A DNA stretch of 64,000 bases from Lycorma delicatula. Its lineage: Eukaryota > Arthropoda > Insecta > Hemiptera > Fulgoridae. A model generated the notes under the pieces. It was not told the origin of the DNA, did no database searches, and worked only from the letters and a program-made list of their open reading frames with translations. The translations under genes were made by a program, and so were the position numbers. This document shows positions 24,501 through 38,221 of this stretch, piece by piece. Numbering within the stretch: the stretch's first letter is position 1; the number at the start of each line of letters is the position of its first letter. The stretch spans positions 164,654,575 through 164,718,574 of the forward strand of contig NC_134455.1 in assembly GCF_047948215.1 (NCBI RefSeq), in the 5' to 3' direction.

Positions 24501-26390
24501 GTCCATTTATACTTTTTATCCATTTTATACATTTCACTCTATATCATTACCCAGTACTGTCATGAATAAAAAAAATGTAATTTGTATTGGTTGGTTTCAT
24601 ATGTTAAATCTGTTTGAGTAAAAAATTTTTATTGTAGTTAAACTGAGTGTTACAATTTAAAATTGTAACACTCAGTTTATGAATATTGTTGTGTAATAAA
24701 ATGTCCAATTATGAGGTTTATAATTATGACCAGAAATATGATATTTGTTTATATCTAGTATTGTAGAATGTAAAAAAGGACATTGTATGAAGTGATATAA
24801 ATGTGGTACAAACTCACTTTTTATTTTAGTTAACATTAATTATTAATAAAATCTAATTAAGTAAAAATATTGAACCTCATGTTGTGTAAGTTAATTATTA
24901 ATAATGTATTGAATTTAATGTAATTGTATATATTATTGTACAGTGTAATATTGTGTAAAATATAGAATTAAGAATAATTTTAATTTAGAAAGTTGTAAAA
25001 GATAATTTTAGTGATTGATTAATTTAATTCATTCATTGATCTGATAATGAAAATAAAAGTAGAAGAATATATATGTAGAAATGTAGAATTAATTGTTTGT
25101 GAAATTAAAAATGAATTTAGGTTAAAGGTACTGTATTCAATTAATTTGTTTGACAATTTTTTAAGTAATTTTAATTGTTAAACTGTGATAGATAGGCCAG
25201 AAGTAACAAATTATACAAATTATTTTAATCTTCTTTCAGACATTCATAAATAGTTTAATGATTATTTGTGAATTTGATAAATTATGAATGATTATATTTT
25301 GATGAGTTGTTTTGCTTTTTCATTGAAATGTTTATGTTAATAGAACCACACCAATAAAAAAAAAAAAAAAAAAAACATTTGCATGTTATAATTTCAGCAC
25401 TTTTTAATACATGAATATTTTTTTTAATTTAGGCAATACATTTATAACTAGATTGAATATTGATTGATAAACTATTAGTAGCTATATCTCGCTGGATAAC
25501 TAAGAATCAGATTAAGCCCAGAGTTAGTTTAGAGATTTGGTAAACTAGTTTCTTAGCTGTGAGAACTAAGAAACCCATCTTTGGGTTATTTTCAAAACTG
25601 TTATTATTATTCTAATGAATTGTTACCCTAGAATGAGGAATGGATTTAATTGTTATAAAATGAAAAAAAAAATTGCAGAAATTAAAAAAAAAAAATTCAT
25701 CAAAAAAATACATTTTGATTTATGTTTTGAACTTTTATTGGAATTCTCTTATTCTCTTCCAAGCCTGAAATACATACATAACATTTTAGGTTTAAACATA
25801 CCCAAAAATATACTAAACTTCAAATAATATTAATTTTATTCAAGGTTTAGAATATTTTAGAGTATGTTTAAAGTAAAAATGTTGTCAAATGTGTAATTAT
25901 CTCTTGACAGATTCAGTATTTACTGTTACAGATAGGCATGATAAATATATATGTCTTACCCCAATATTCTGTACTAAGTGGTTTATTTAATAGAATTTAA
26001 ATATAATTTAATAGTACAGAGGAATAATATGAATCTTTAAAAAATTAATTACACTAAAATATATAAACAGATTACAGCAGAAAGAATAGTGAAGAATTAT
26101 TTCATTCAGAAAAATGTTATTTTCAGTAGGGGAAGCAAAAGCTTTTGTTTTGATATATTGTTTCCATTTAGGTAAAGGAAAATAACTTCTCTGCATTAAT
26201 AACCTCATGTTCAATTCGATTATGGTGACCGCTTTATTGAAAGGAATATATTTTATGTCTAGCACAACACTCATTAATATTCCCCTTGTACCCAGTTTAA
26301 GGCTTACCTAGATTCAACTCTTAATATTAATAGATCATAACTTTATTTCAGTACAACTTTGATTTCTTTCCTCATTAGTCATCTAAATTT
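21500..26390. other. AT-rich stretch without recognised genes
   Basis: No open frame longer than about 90 codons has plausible coding character. It includes poly-A runs (for example near 25357-25376) and one long perfect palindrome (listed). It may include distal 3' UTR of the upstream gene. Confidence 0.55.
24639..24679. repeat. Perfect 41 bp palindrome (20 bp arms, 1 nt centre)
   Basis: The left arm TAAACTGAGTGTTACAATTT (24639-24658) is the exact reverse complement of 24660-24679, with a single A at the centre. It would form a cruciform or, if transcribed, a tight hairpin. It is not part of a recognised element. Confidence 0.97.
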
Positions 26391-26395
26391 TTTTT

Positions 26396-29167
26396 TTGTA
26401 ACTTTGGAGCGACCAGTTTTTTGAGTTGCTCTGCTCCAGCTCCACTCCGTGCTCTGGTTAAAATATTCTTGTATGTATACATTAATTTTTTCTTTGATAT
26501 ATAAGTATATATAAAAACACTTGTTTATTTACAACTAATTTATTTACTATTAAAAAAATTAACATACAACCTAAAATTTATTCGTTGATCTTAATAAAAT
26601 GGCAGACAGCAAATTGTCTTTATTACCTATTATCACTTAAAATTAATCTTAATCCGGAAAATAGACGCTCAACACTTGCTTGAGAAGTTGGTATGCTTGA
26701 AGCGACCCTGCATGCTTTTCTGATGCCCTCTGAATAATGGTCAATGACTTCAAATACATTCACTTTAATATCCTCACATCCTCTATAGCATTGCAGTCTT
26801 CCTCAATATGTTTGTTTATTTCATTGTCATCATTATTATGTATAATGGAAATTCTACGACTGTTTTCTCTTCTGTTTTACAAAATCATTGTCTTCCAAAT
26901 CTATATTTATTATATTACAGGTTGGCTGTGACAGCTCAACAATTGCTGATTCCTTCAGCCCAATCAATTAGTATTTGCCTTTTGATTCACCATTGGATGT
27001 CTAAAAGACCTTCTCTTACTTTTAGTTTTTCTGCCACATTTAATAAGATTCTATACCTAGAATCAACATAGACTCCAGCAAGAAAATTTGTGTTTTGAAA
27101 AAGCTTTTCTTTTCACTTTTTCATGGATGACAGAATTCCTAAGGCAACATATCCTCCAAATTCTTCCACACATTTTTCTAGTTTACACCATTCTTTCATA
27201 AACATCCTCAGAGTAAGATCGGCAGCTTGAAGTCAATTGTCAAAATATTTGGTTTTTCTAAAGCAGCTCTGATATCTTTTATTCGTCCCATTCTGCTTTG
27301 CTAAGTTGTAGGTCTTTTGTTCTGGCCGCAGCTACTTGGTCACAGTAGTCTGAAAAAAAGAAGACGATAATCAAGCATGGCATATGTAGAACCCCATCTC
27401 GTTACTGTATCTAGAGATTGAGTTTTACCATACATTTTCAGCAAAACATTACAAATTGTTGACGTTTGTAGTCTTACTTCAACCTGTTGAATTTTCCCTA
27501 ACATTTTTTCATCATTCGTTTATTCTTTAATCCATCCAAATGGCCAGTTGAAGAGTGCAAATCTCACACCTCATTACTTGAATTTTCGTATTATCATTAT
27601 TTCATGCTGGCAATATTAGGGAAGGATTATTTAACCCACTATTGTAAAATGTTTACATTCATTTCTTCAATGCCTTCAGTTTTTCATCTTCTTTATCCTA
27701 GTAAATATTTTCTGCTGAATTATCTACACAAACACTTAGTACTTGTTCATCAATTTCAAATTTGCTTAAAGTTTCTTTAATTTGATTTTTCACATATAAA
27801 GAGTTATGCCTTCCTTCAATATTGACAATTACCCAATGTGTTTATTTCAATTTTTTTGTTTTTTCATTCCAAAATTGTGCACTGATGGCAAGAATATTTC
27901 TACTTTCGTGTTTGTAGTATCTTGCTTAATTGTCCTTTTAAAGTTTGTCTTTTGATGCGAGCAGACTCTGCTACGCTTATTACTAAATGATGAACAGCAT
28001 CATGTCCTGTTGATACACCAAGCTTCTAAGCCATTTCACCAGCAATCTATTGGAATCCTTTGTTACTTAATGTGAATTTAGTGAGTGGTGTCATACTCAT
28101 ACAACCATCTCAACAAGTCCCTCGCAAAAAGTATTACTATCCATAGTGATTGTAATTTTTGATGATGTAAAATATGTGTCAATTTTTGGTTGATCAGTTC
28201 TGCATTTCTTATAACATGAAAGTGCAATGGTAAAATTTTTGTGATAACGTTTTCTTCTTGCACTGGCTTCATCTTGTTGATCCTTCTTTTAACTAACCCT
28301 TCATAAATTTCAGGATGATTAAGCTTCACATGCTGCCAAAGATTAAACTTTTTTGACACACTAGTTCCACTTGCCTTGAAGTTGCATTGTTTAGATTCAC
28401 CATTTACAATGTGTTCCATCTTGCATGTAACTGACTTCTTTTCGTTATCGTATTCAAATACCAATTTCTCTTAAAGCTCTTCTTCCATAAATCGACTGTC
28501 TATCATGGGTGATGATTTTAAATTTTGGTTTGATGCCATGGCTTAAATAATCAAATATTTAAGTGTTATTAATTGAGAAATAACGCATATAAACATGTGT
28601 GTGTACAAAATAACCAAATAAAAATAATCTTACCTCTGCAAACAAATTACAATATACGATTATAAAAAACTGATTGCGAAGAGAAATGACCGACTGTCAC
28701 ACTCATGACCAAGCTCACACAAAAATAGTGAGGTTATGTATCACTTGAATAGTCTGCCATATGTTAAATAATATCAGTATTGTAAACTTAACAATGCAAA
28801 ATATCAAATGAGCCGGTGATAATGAAAGTGGTCCAAGTCATTTTATGGCTAATTGGAGAAATTTAATTTAATATCTAGTGGTTTGATAAAATTATTGAAA
28901 GTTATTGAAAAATCAAATGTAGAAAATGAATATTAGTGCTGCTCCTAGTGGTGAATTTCTGTACTAATGTCAGAGGATCTCAAACATGGACAACTCAATT
29001 TTTAAATTTTATGACTTATGCCACTTCCATTCTCACCAGCTTAAACATTAAAAATATATATATATTGGAGCAGTGAAGCACTAAAGATTTCCATGGTCTG
29101 GCTCTGCTCCTGCTCCAAAAATCCATTGCTCCATGTGCTTGCTCCAGCTCAGCTCCAAAGCCCTGAT
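26396..29167 (-). mobile_element. hAT-type DNA transposon, minus strand, inactive
   Basis: The right end reads inward CAGGGCTTTGGAGCTGAGC and the left end GTAACTTTGGAGCGACC, sharing the CTTTGGAGC core, as hAT ends do. Both ends carry clustered GGAGC/GCTCC motifs. The transposase is on the minus strand. A BED-type zinc-finger region lies in the 28078-28464 open frame. The C-terminal dimerisation motif SIPTSQASVERLFSGLRLI lies near 26635-26695 by translation. The catalytic middle is broken by many stops. No 8 bp target duplication is obvious. Confidence 0.8.
28078..28464 (-). pseudogene. N-terminal piece of hAT transposase with BED-type zinc finger
   Basis: 128 codons from ATG at 28464. The segment CKMEHIVNGESKQCNFKASG and the following FNLWQHVKLNHPEIYE give the Cys pair, aromatic and H-x4-H pattern of a BED finger, with an unusually long gap between the cysteines. 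BED fingers bind the transposon ends. The rest of the transposase downstream (toward 26600) is degenerate. Confidence 0.7.
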
Positions 29168-29169
29168 AA

Positions 29170-32100
29170 AATCAGTTTTTTTCATTATCTAAGTATTTAC
29201 TTGTTCTTTATTTGTTAATTTTGTTTAACTATATATTATACTTTGTTAACAGTGAATACATTGTGCTTATATTATTATTTTTTAATGCCTATTTTATTAT
29301 ACGAATAAGGATACATATTTCAGTACATGTTTGTTTTTTTTATCCATTAATATCATAGTTACTGCATTTGACTCTTTAGTAAATTTCTGTATTCATAGTT
29401 ACTCATTTATTTTCTGATTTAACATATCACTGTGCTTACAGTATGCATCCATATAACAAATTTAAATAAAATATATTTTATATTTGCCCTTCTTCTCCGT
29501 TTTATTTATATGAATAATATGGAGTAACCTATTTTTATGATATATCTGTTGATTTGGTTAATACACTTGTCTTCTACTTTCTCTAAAATTTATACTGGAT
29601 CATGTGTACTTGTTTATTGTCCTTCAAGGTTAAGACTCTGTTAAACCCTCTAATAGCAACTTTTCCAGGTCAAGATGTCTTTAACTTAGGTAAGTTAGAT
29701 ATTACTAACATTAGAAGTATAGTTCACACTGGATAATTTTTACACAGACCTCTGATAACACGAATTCATAGATTACATGCAAAAATTGGTTAAATTAGTC
29801 TAAAATGATGTAATTTACTTGCTAACAAGATTATAAAAAAAGAACTTTACAATGTAGTTTGTATCTATTATTTTGTTTTTATAATTTCTGTGTAAAAAAT
29901 AATTAGTAGAACAAAATAAATGTAATAATTTTTTAATGAATTATAAGAAAAAAATAATTCCTTGTAATTTCAAAACAACTTCTTTGAAAAAAGTTGACAA
30001 CTTTTCCTTATTCCAATGTATTTCTTAAATAATTATCATTATTTCGTAAATTAATATTTATAATTCAGCATTTCTTAAATAAATAAAGCTGAAATCCAGT
30101 GTACAGTTTCTATTATAAGTGTATGTATGTGTGTATATATTTTTCTTTTTTTTAATGAGAGTGAGAGATGAATTATTGTTAAGTGTATTTGTATGACATA
30201 TGAAAGATTGCAATATCAAACAGAACCCATTGTACTCTTGCTGGTATTGTAGATGAATTGGATGATTTAATCTGGATTATGAATATTGCAAAATAGGCAA
30301 TCAGTCTGTTATTAGATTTTATCTTAAATTTTTTTTAGATTTGGATATCCAATAAATATATTTTTCAGAACAATGCACTTATAGAGAAATTATTTGACAT
30401 TTAAAAAAAAAAATTCGAAAAACAAAACGATAACAATTTTGTTTAGAAATTCTATAAATATATATATATATATCATTTGTATGTCGAGTATTATGTCGTG
30501 ATGTAAAATTATTAGATTTATTGACAACGTTAAGTAAATGGTGATAAATTGTTGAAATTTTATTCTCATTTATTATTTCTGGTTAGTAATTATAGAAAAA
30601 ATAATCTTTGGAATCAAGGTACTAGAATATTTACTTATTCTTTTCTCAGATTGATAGTTCTTATAAGTTATTTATATAAATTTTCAGCTTATGATTTATA
30701 TGACCTTGCATAATATTTGAGTTTTTTTCTGAATAAATTACTGAATAAAGTATTTATGTTTGCTGTGTACCATACCAACAGTAATTTCTTTTTAAAAAAA
30801 TATATAAAAAATAACAATACTGGTAAATAAATATGCAAAGAACTAAATAGTAGCCAATTAGTATAGTTAAACAGTTATGTATAATCCATTCTGACCTTAT
30901 GAACTAATAGTTGTATTTTTTCAATTCTCAGCTGAAGCTTCAAAAAGCTAGAGATATCTGGAATATTATTTCCTAATTAGATTTATATTTGATATCTTAT
31001 CAATACTAATATATTTGAAAAGAATATTCTTTGAGATTAAAATTACCATAGAGTCAAATTATGCTGAGATTATTTGAGTCAAATTATTGCTGTTTGGTTA
31101 TTTTCTTCATGCTCCTTTCACCCCATGAAGTTTGTATTCAGTGGCTATTTTCTAAAATTTGAGGTCCTGAAACACAATTGTCCCGTCAACCAAACACAAA
31201 AAGTCTTTATTACAGAGTCATTATAACTTATCAAAAGTCATGAATAATCAAGAAATGTGATTCATACTAACAGTTCACTAAACAAATGGACAAATTTATT
31301 TTGGAAATAATTTAAAGAAGCAACAAAAATGAACTGTGGTAATTTATTATATTAACATATTATTAATATATTTATTATATATTAACAAGTTAATCTTCCA
31401 TTGTTTGAAACAATATTGTTATATCGAAGGTAACATCTTTCTAGTTGATTAAGTTGAGTTTGGAAACAGAAGTTGTCAAACCTAATCAATAATTTTACAC
31501 AACCAATGATCACATAATTTTTATTTATATTTCCTCTTTTTCAAATAAAACTATGTTTTAATACAGTTTATTTAATTAGATTAAATAATTTAAACTAATA
31601 ATGGCAAATTTGTCATTATTAGTTTAATATAAGCTATAATTAAGTTCATATTTTATCATTGGTTAATTTAAGTCAGTCTGGTGTAAATAAATTAATACAT
31701 AATATTACTTAAAATTATATAATTCTTTGTCACTCTAAATCAGTTTACTTTTTTGCCGTATGTTATCAGACATAGAGATGAGATGCTGTAGCTGTACTCT
31801 AAATATATAAATATGCATTCAAGAACATTCGTATAACATTTAAAACATATTTTAAATGTATATATATATATATATGTATATTTTAAAAAATTTTTTGTAA
31901 AACTGTAAAAATTGAATATATTGAAGAAAATTTCTAAAACATAAGAGATACATGTATAAAGTATACTACTGCTGAAACAGTAATGACCATTTTTAGATTT
32001 ATTTTTTGTAGTTTGTGTTAAAGGATAAGACTGCTTTAGCAGTTTTTATTTGTAGTACGGTTAACTGTTGTTATGAAGGATTTATAATTTTAAAATTATA

Positions 32101-34890
32101 ATTATATCCATTTTTTACTTATTAATATAAAAAATCTTATTTCAATTACAATTGCTTGATAATGAAGTCAACAGAGTTAATTGTTGAAGGTATGTTACTT
32201 CTTTATTTTACTACTTCAGGAAGATTAATTAATTTCAAAATTGTTTGATCTTTAAAGTCTGTCTATATTTAATTTCATGGACTTTCAGATCTTTCTTTAA
32301 ACGTTATAAATGTGTGTTTATTAAATTAATAAAGAAAACATGATTTTCTTGCACTTTGCTGTAATTTTTTTGCAGATGTTCATGAACAAATATTTAAAGC
32401 CTTCAGATAGTTTATTATTTTCTCCCATGACTTTTGAAAATGTTTTGTTATAATGGGTAAAATGTAAATTTTAATCTATATTACTATTTTTCAACCTTCT
32501 TACCTCAATTTAATTTTAGTATTGTTTAACAGCTTTTAACATAAAGAAGCACCACTGTAACAGAGATCAGTGCATTATTTGATCTTAAAAAGTACATTAT
32601 TTGATCTTATTTTATCTTAAAAATAAGAGTTTTGATTGCATTAACCATAAAACAATATCATAGTTGAATAACTTTCTATAAAAATTCTCTTTTGACAGTT
32701 TTCTTGTCTATATATATATATATATATAGTTTAATATTAAAAACAAATGTCTACTTACATCTAACTTTTTTTTGTATGGGTTGTCAATATCCCAAGTTTT
32801 TGGCCATAGTTATTGACCAACTGTAAAAAAATTCTTTTTCATCTCAAAATTAAATGAAGTGAAACCATTAAATGAGTTTCAAGTATATCATTCTTATTTT
32901 TATAACAGCAAGATGTAATCTAAATCAGGTTTTTCATTAATGCTTGTATGCTTGTGTTTTTGGAATCAAAATCTTTTTAAATCTCATGGAATCAAAATTT
33001 TATGATAACTTTTTCAATTACCTTACAGTATGATATGCAGTATTTTTTGAAACTCTAAACTTTCTCGTTTGAAAATTTTCTAGAAGATTATTTTTGGTAT
33101 AATTTTTACTGATATTTTTATTTTTATTCTGACTTAAGTATCAGAATAAAATCTGGTGTTCTACACTATCAGATATTGAAACCTAAAAGCACTTATATTT
33201 CCATTTATTTATTAAACATTGTTATTACTTGTACATATTATACATTGTATTTAAGATTATTCCTATGATTATTATAAGTAATAAAAATATATGATAGTTA
33301 TTGTTTGATAATTCAGTTTCAATAGCAGTCTTTATTAATAGCATCATCATATTCATCAAATAAAGTAATTCAATATTCTTAAAACAATTTTGAACGTAAA
33401 CTAAATGATGCAACTGATTTTTTTTGTAATTTCTGTTCTTTTGCAAGGATTTCTCTATTGTTAGGCATCTATATTTTTGTGAGTTGTTTAATACTATTTT
33501 TAAAAATTTTTGAGAAGATTAAAAATTAAGTAAAAAAATAATTTTTTAGTTTTTATGCTGCTTAAATTCATTCAGTTTTCTTAACAGTTTTTTCATACAA
33601 AAGTTGTAAGTGTGATTGTTTTAAAAATTTCTACATTGTAATTCAAAAAACTATGATTAAGATAACCATTGAAATTTTGTGTCTTTAAAACATAAAAAAA
33701 ATTATATGTTTTTCTCAACTGATCATCTGTTATATTTGTAGATGTTGCTATTGATGGCAGTGTTAATTTATTTTGTTAATGATATTTTCATTTTCTTTCT
33801 CAAATTTATCACTGAAAGAGAATTTTTAAATAAATTTACTTTTTGTCCATAAAAAAATACATAGTCGCAAACTACTCATGTTATAAAGAAAAAAAAAACA
33901 GTAAATGCATTTTGGAAAGTAGGAAAAAGTAATTTAAAGTTTTTTTACATGTACTTTTACTTAGAAATTTATAGTCTCTATTATGAGAAAATTTTGTTTT
34001 AGACAACATTTTTGATTACAAATATATTTTTTATTATTATTATGTGTTGTTCATTTGGAGAATAATACAAGAAAGCTAATGAAAGAGGATTACAGCACCA
34101 CTTATCTCATCTTTTTGTCTAGTATGTACATACTTCATGCTAAGAATTTCAGTATTCAAAGTGTAATAATTAAAATTCATCAGTAATCAGTCATAAATTG
34201 ATATCTGGAATATATTTATTTCTACATTTGGTTTTTATTATGTTTTTCTCAATTTAGTTTAGTAACGACCATATCTGCAATTGTTATACTTATAATCTTT
34301 ATTTATTTTAATTGTACAGTAATGTAAAATAAAAAGTACAAATTTCAAATGGTACTTTATGTGTTCAAATACAGATAGATTAGATTATATTATGTAAATA
34401 AATGTGTATTATATTTGTATAAATTTAATGGTGTTTGTATTTTTAACGTACCTAAATAAAAATGCAAGTGTAAATATCTTTTTCTCAGCAGTGATACCTT
34501 AGCTAAATAGAAGCTAAGTAAATACATATTAAAGAAATCCAAGTTTGTTTATTTCTTTAATTTCCTTTACCAAATTCTGTATGTTTATTTGTTTCACAAA
34601 ATTATTAATAATGTGTTATTTATAACATTATTTCTATTTTAATATCTCTAAAGACTAGTATTCCTTTTGAAAATATATTGCTTCAGTTAATTATAACAAG
34701 CTGACAAGCTGATTTTTAAACTAAATAGGTTTCACATGTTCTTCTAATGAAGTTAGATTAAATACAGTTTCCCATTTAAAACACAACCCACCAATCAGTC
34801 TTCTATAATATTTGAATTAACTGCCCAACTCTCCTACGTTTAACTAGAATTGACTAGTCCAATAAATGAACTTTGTGTTGATGCAGTAGA
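29170..34890. other. AT-rich stretch without recognised genes
   Basis: Short TA repeats (near 30460, 31858, 32710), frequent AATAAA, and one near-perfect 38 bp palindrome (listed). No coding or transposon signal that I can support. Confidence 0.55.
31590..31627. repeat. Near-perfect 38 bp palindrome
   Basis: Arms TTAAACTAATAATG and CATTATTAGTTTAA surround GCAAATTTGT, itself symmetric apart from one G/T pair. The whole 38 bp is thus self-complementary with one mismatched pair. Confidence 0.93.
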
Positions 34891-34899
34891 GATAGCCAT

Positions 34900-35880
34900 A
34901 ACAAAGCGATCATAATGCTCAGTGAATTGTTAGAGAGAAGATGGTGTTTTCACAAGACGAATGTGTTTTTATTCTGGGTCATACATTAGCACATGATCAA
35001 CGGTTGCAGTACAAGAATCTTTTTGCCATAAGCATTGGGCCATAAGCATATTGGAAGAGACAGGTTTTGCTAACAAGGAATACAAAAGATCGATGACAGT
35101 GCTGAATGCAGACACGGTTGCTGAAATCAAAGATCGATTAACTGCCTTGCCAAAAAAATTAATTAGACACTTTCAGCTGAAATTAATTTACCAAAATCAA
35201 CTGTTCATCAGGCGACAAAAAAATTAAACTTATGATTATATCGATTTCAAACAGTTCATCAAATTCTTGATCCAGACAAAGAAAAACTACTAGAATATTG
35301 ATTGTTATTGGTTTTGTTGAGTCATGCAAGAGAGTATTCATGTTATGAACTTGATTTTTTTTTCACAGATGAGGTGTGGTTTCATCTGGATGGCTACATA
35401 AACAGTCATAAAAGTAGGATTTACAGTGCTAAAAATCCCCACGCATGTCATGAAAAATGATTGCACCTGCGGAAGCTGGGTGCGTGATAACATGAAAAAA
35501 AAATTATTGGTACTCTTTTGTTCAAGTAAACCATTATTCCAGAATGATATCAGGATATTTTATTGCAATTCATTGCACTCTTGTAAGAGGAAGATCATTA
35601 CTGCTGGTTCCAAAGTGATGGTGCAACATCACACTAGGAACATTGAATTCTGATTTTGTTAACAAATTCTTTGGTTATTAGTTATGGCTTATGGCCACCA
35701 AGATCTCCAGATTTGACTGTTCCAAATTTTTTTCTGTGGGGTTACCTTAAAGAAAGAGCCTACAGCAACAGTATACATGAGTATTTACACAATTATACAG
35801 TATGGCTGCCGGTACAGTATTCTACCTTAGAGGGTATAATGAATAAAGCAATAGCAGCTAATTATTTATGATTAACATGT
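34900..35880 (+). mobile_element. Tc1/mariner-type transposon fossil, + strand
   Basis: The start MVFSQDECVFILGHTL is at about 34940. The catalytic block FFTDEVWFHLDGYINS has its Asp at 35368-35370. SDGATSH (Asp 35617-35619) follows, then WPPRSPDLTVPNFFLWGYLK (35695 onward). The order and wording match mariner-like transposases with a D,D34D-type triad. The third acidic residue is Asn (35725-35727), and many stops lie between the blocks. Terminal inverted repeats were not found, so the limits are approximate. Confidence 0.8.
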
Positions 35881-36922
35881 TCACTGAATTTTTTTTCTAT
35901 CTTTGAAATTCACATGCTATTGTATTTATAATGCACTTGTACTACTATATTTCATTAATACATTTCATCTTTGTCATAGTACACTGTTGTTAGATGGTTG
36001 AGCAGCAGTCTTGCAATAACAAGCATTATCCATTGGTTCAGACTATTTGTAATATGCATTTTTAATTCAATTTAATTATAATTTTTTTCAATTTTCCATA
36101 CTTTGGAATTAGTATTTCAGTTAAATATATTTATCTAAAATTGATAAATAAACAGAAAACTTTAATTTATTTACTACCAGGTGCTAACATTGGTTTAAAG
36201 TCTTAAAGAAATACTGCTTTCTCCATCTTGTCAGTCTTGCTTAATAGAGCTGAACTCAGGGTGGTTTTGTTAGGTTTGGAGGGTTGCCATGTTAAGCAAG
36301 CAAGTGTCACTTAGAAAAATCAAATTTTTCTATAATTTATAATCAGAGTTGGTGTTTTTTGAAATACATTTGGTAAATAAAATGTTAATAAATAGGCCTG
36401 CATATCAGGTCATAAGAATTTCATAAAGTATTTAAGACCATAGCTCCTTTTAACTTATTGCCCATAGTAAAGTATGTAAGAAAAGATTTCTGATTGTAGT
36501 AGGGTGATGTGAATAAAATTAAGTAGTTTATTTCTGCTTAAACTTTTTTTTCAACTACTAGGGTTCATGTTAATAAACTTACTTTGCCTAGTATTTAGTT
36601 GGTTTGTCTGGAATTATAAGTAACTACTTGGTTTTGTGTAAATAGAGTTATTTTGAAAAGATAAAAATATTTCATCTTTTTGAAGTTAGCTTGTTTGTTT
36701 TAGAATATATTTATAACCATGGCTATTTATATGCAAGTTTGTGAAAGGGATATGTATAAAGAATGGAGACAAGTATACAAGTGCAAAGAATTTTTGCATT
36801 TAGAAAGTGAAAATATTGATCTCTAAGGGGGGAATTTTTGCCAGAAAATATAAACAAGAAGAAGGGCTTAGTTACCAAGAAAAAATGTAGTAGTAGTTAA
36901 TATATTTTATCAACTATGCTTA
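35880..36922. other. AT-rich stretch without recognised genes
   Basis: I see no supported feature here. Confidence 0.5.
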
Positions 36923-37263
36923 GGCTTACCATATATCCGGGATTAGCCTGTATAGTCCTGGTTTTTTAGTGCTGTCTGGGGTTTGAAATTTTATGACTGG
37001 CAAGGATTTTTTTTAATTTTAGACCTATATGTTCCACATCGCGTATTCAGATATTCTCTTACAGCTGTGCATCTCACCGACATTGGCGCAAGTGCTGATG
37101 TCGATTTTGACAGAGACACGGCTACTAGTTTCACAACTTTTTACTTAGTCATTTGGTAACATAACAGGGGCAATGTGTTTATGTTGATTTCATGTATGAA
37201 GTAATTTGTCTACACATTTTTGATCACTCTAATCTCTATTTGTTTTTTGTCTCCTCGTTTAGC

Positions 37264-37834
37264 GATGGACAAAAGAAAATATGTGTTTAATGTTAACCTA
37301 CAACAGGAATACAAATTTTTGAAATTGTATAATGACAGTAACTACGAACGTGTTTGTTGCATACTATGTACTGGAAAATTTTCTGTTGCAGATAAAGGAA
37401 AAGGTGATATTGAAGACCATGTGAAAACATCTAAACATAGGAGTGCTATTAATGCTACTGCTTCAGCAAACATAAGAGATTTTTTTAAAGGAAAATATGG
37501 GGATGACAATAACAGTGATTTGGAGTGTGCTACCAATGAAGCTACATTTTCATATCACACTACTAGACACGAACTCAGTTTCAAAACATCAGACTGCACA
37601 TTTAAACTGGTTAAAAAATTATACGACTCAAAATTTTCATCTGCTAGAACCAAAACCGAGGCAATTATTGTTAATGTTATTTTGCCATTTTTATTTGATA
37701 ATGTGTTGCATTCTTTAGAAAACATTAATTATGTAACAGTAATGATGGATAGCTCAAACAGAAGTGAAGTAAAACTTGTTCCGATTATTGTAAGGTATTT
37801 CAGTCTGGAGGAGGGAATTCAAGTTAAACTTTAA
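37264..37834 (+). pseudogene. hAT transposase, N-terminal zinc finger and start of catalytic domain
   Basis: 190 codons from ATG (MDKRKYVFNVNLQQEYKFLK). A finger CCILCTGKFSVADKGKGDIE ends in DHVKTSKH, a C-x2-C...H-x5-H arrangement as in transposase-type zinc fingers. Further on, VTVMMDSSNRSEVKLVPIIV resembles the first catalytic Asp region. It is cut by a frameshift near 37830. The 12 codons before ATG are also open, but the ATG at 37264 fits the family start. Confidence 0.7.
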
Positions 37835-37839
37835 AATTT

Positions 37840-38221
37840 TGATGAACTGTTAGGTGAAACTGCTCAAATTTTGACTTTGTATCTTTTGCAGTGTGTGAAA
37901 AAATACAAACTTGAAGAAAAGTTGATTTGTTATACTGCTGATAATACTAACAGTAATTTTAGTCATGTGAAGAGAAAGGGGAATGAAAACTTGTTCAGAA
38001 ACGTTCAAAGTGATTTAGATATACCTATTTTAGGAATTGGTTGTTCAGCCCACATTGTATGCAGTTCAGTACAAACAGCATGTGATACTCTACCCCTGGA
38101 CATAGAAGTTATTTTTATAAAAATTTATAAATATTTTCACATATATACAGAAAGAGTAACAAAACTTAAAGAGTTCTGTGAATTTGTGGAAACAGATTAC
38201 AAAAAAAGTATTATCTCATAG
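37840..38221 (+). pseudogene. hAT transposase, catalytic middle part
   Basis: Continues the protein after the frameshift: LICYTADNTNSNFSHVKRKG and ILGIGCSAHIVCSSVQTACD, the Asp-Asn and Cys-x2-His regions of hAT catalytic domains. A second frameshift near 38215 moves the sequence into another frame, where LSHSITRFLSLLPAIERILS follows. Confidence 0.7.
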
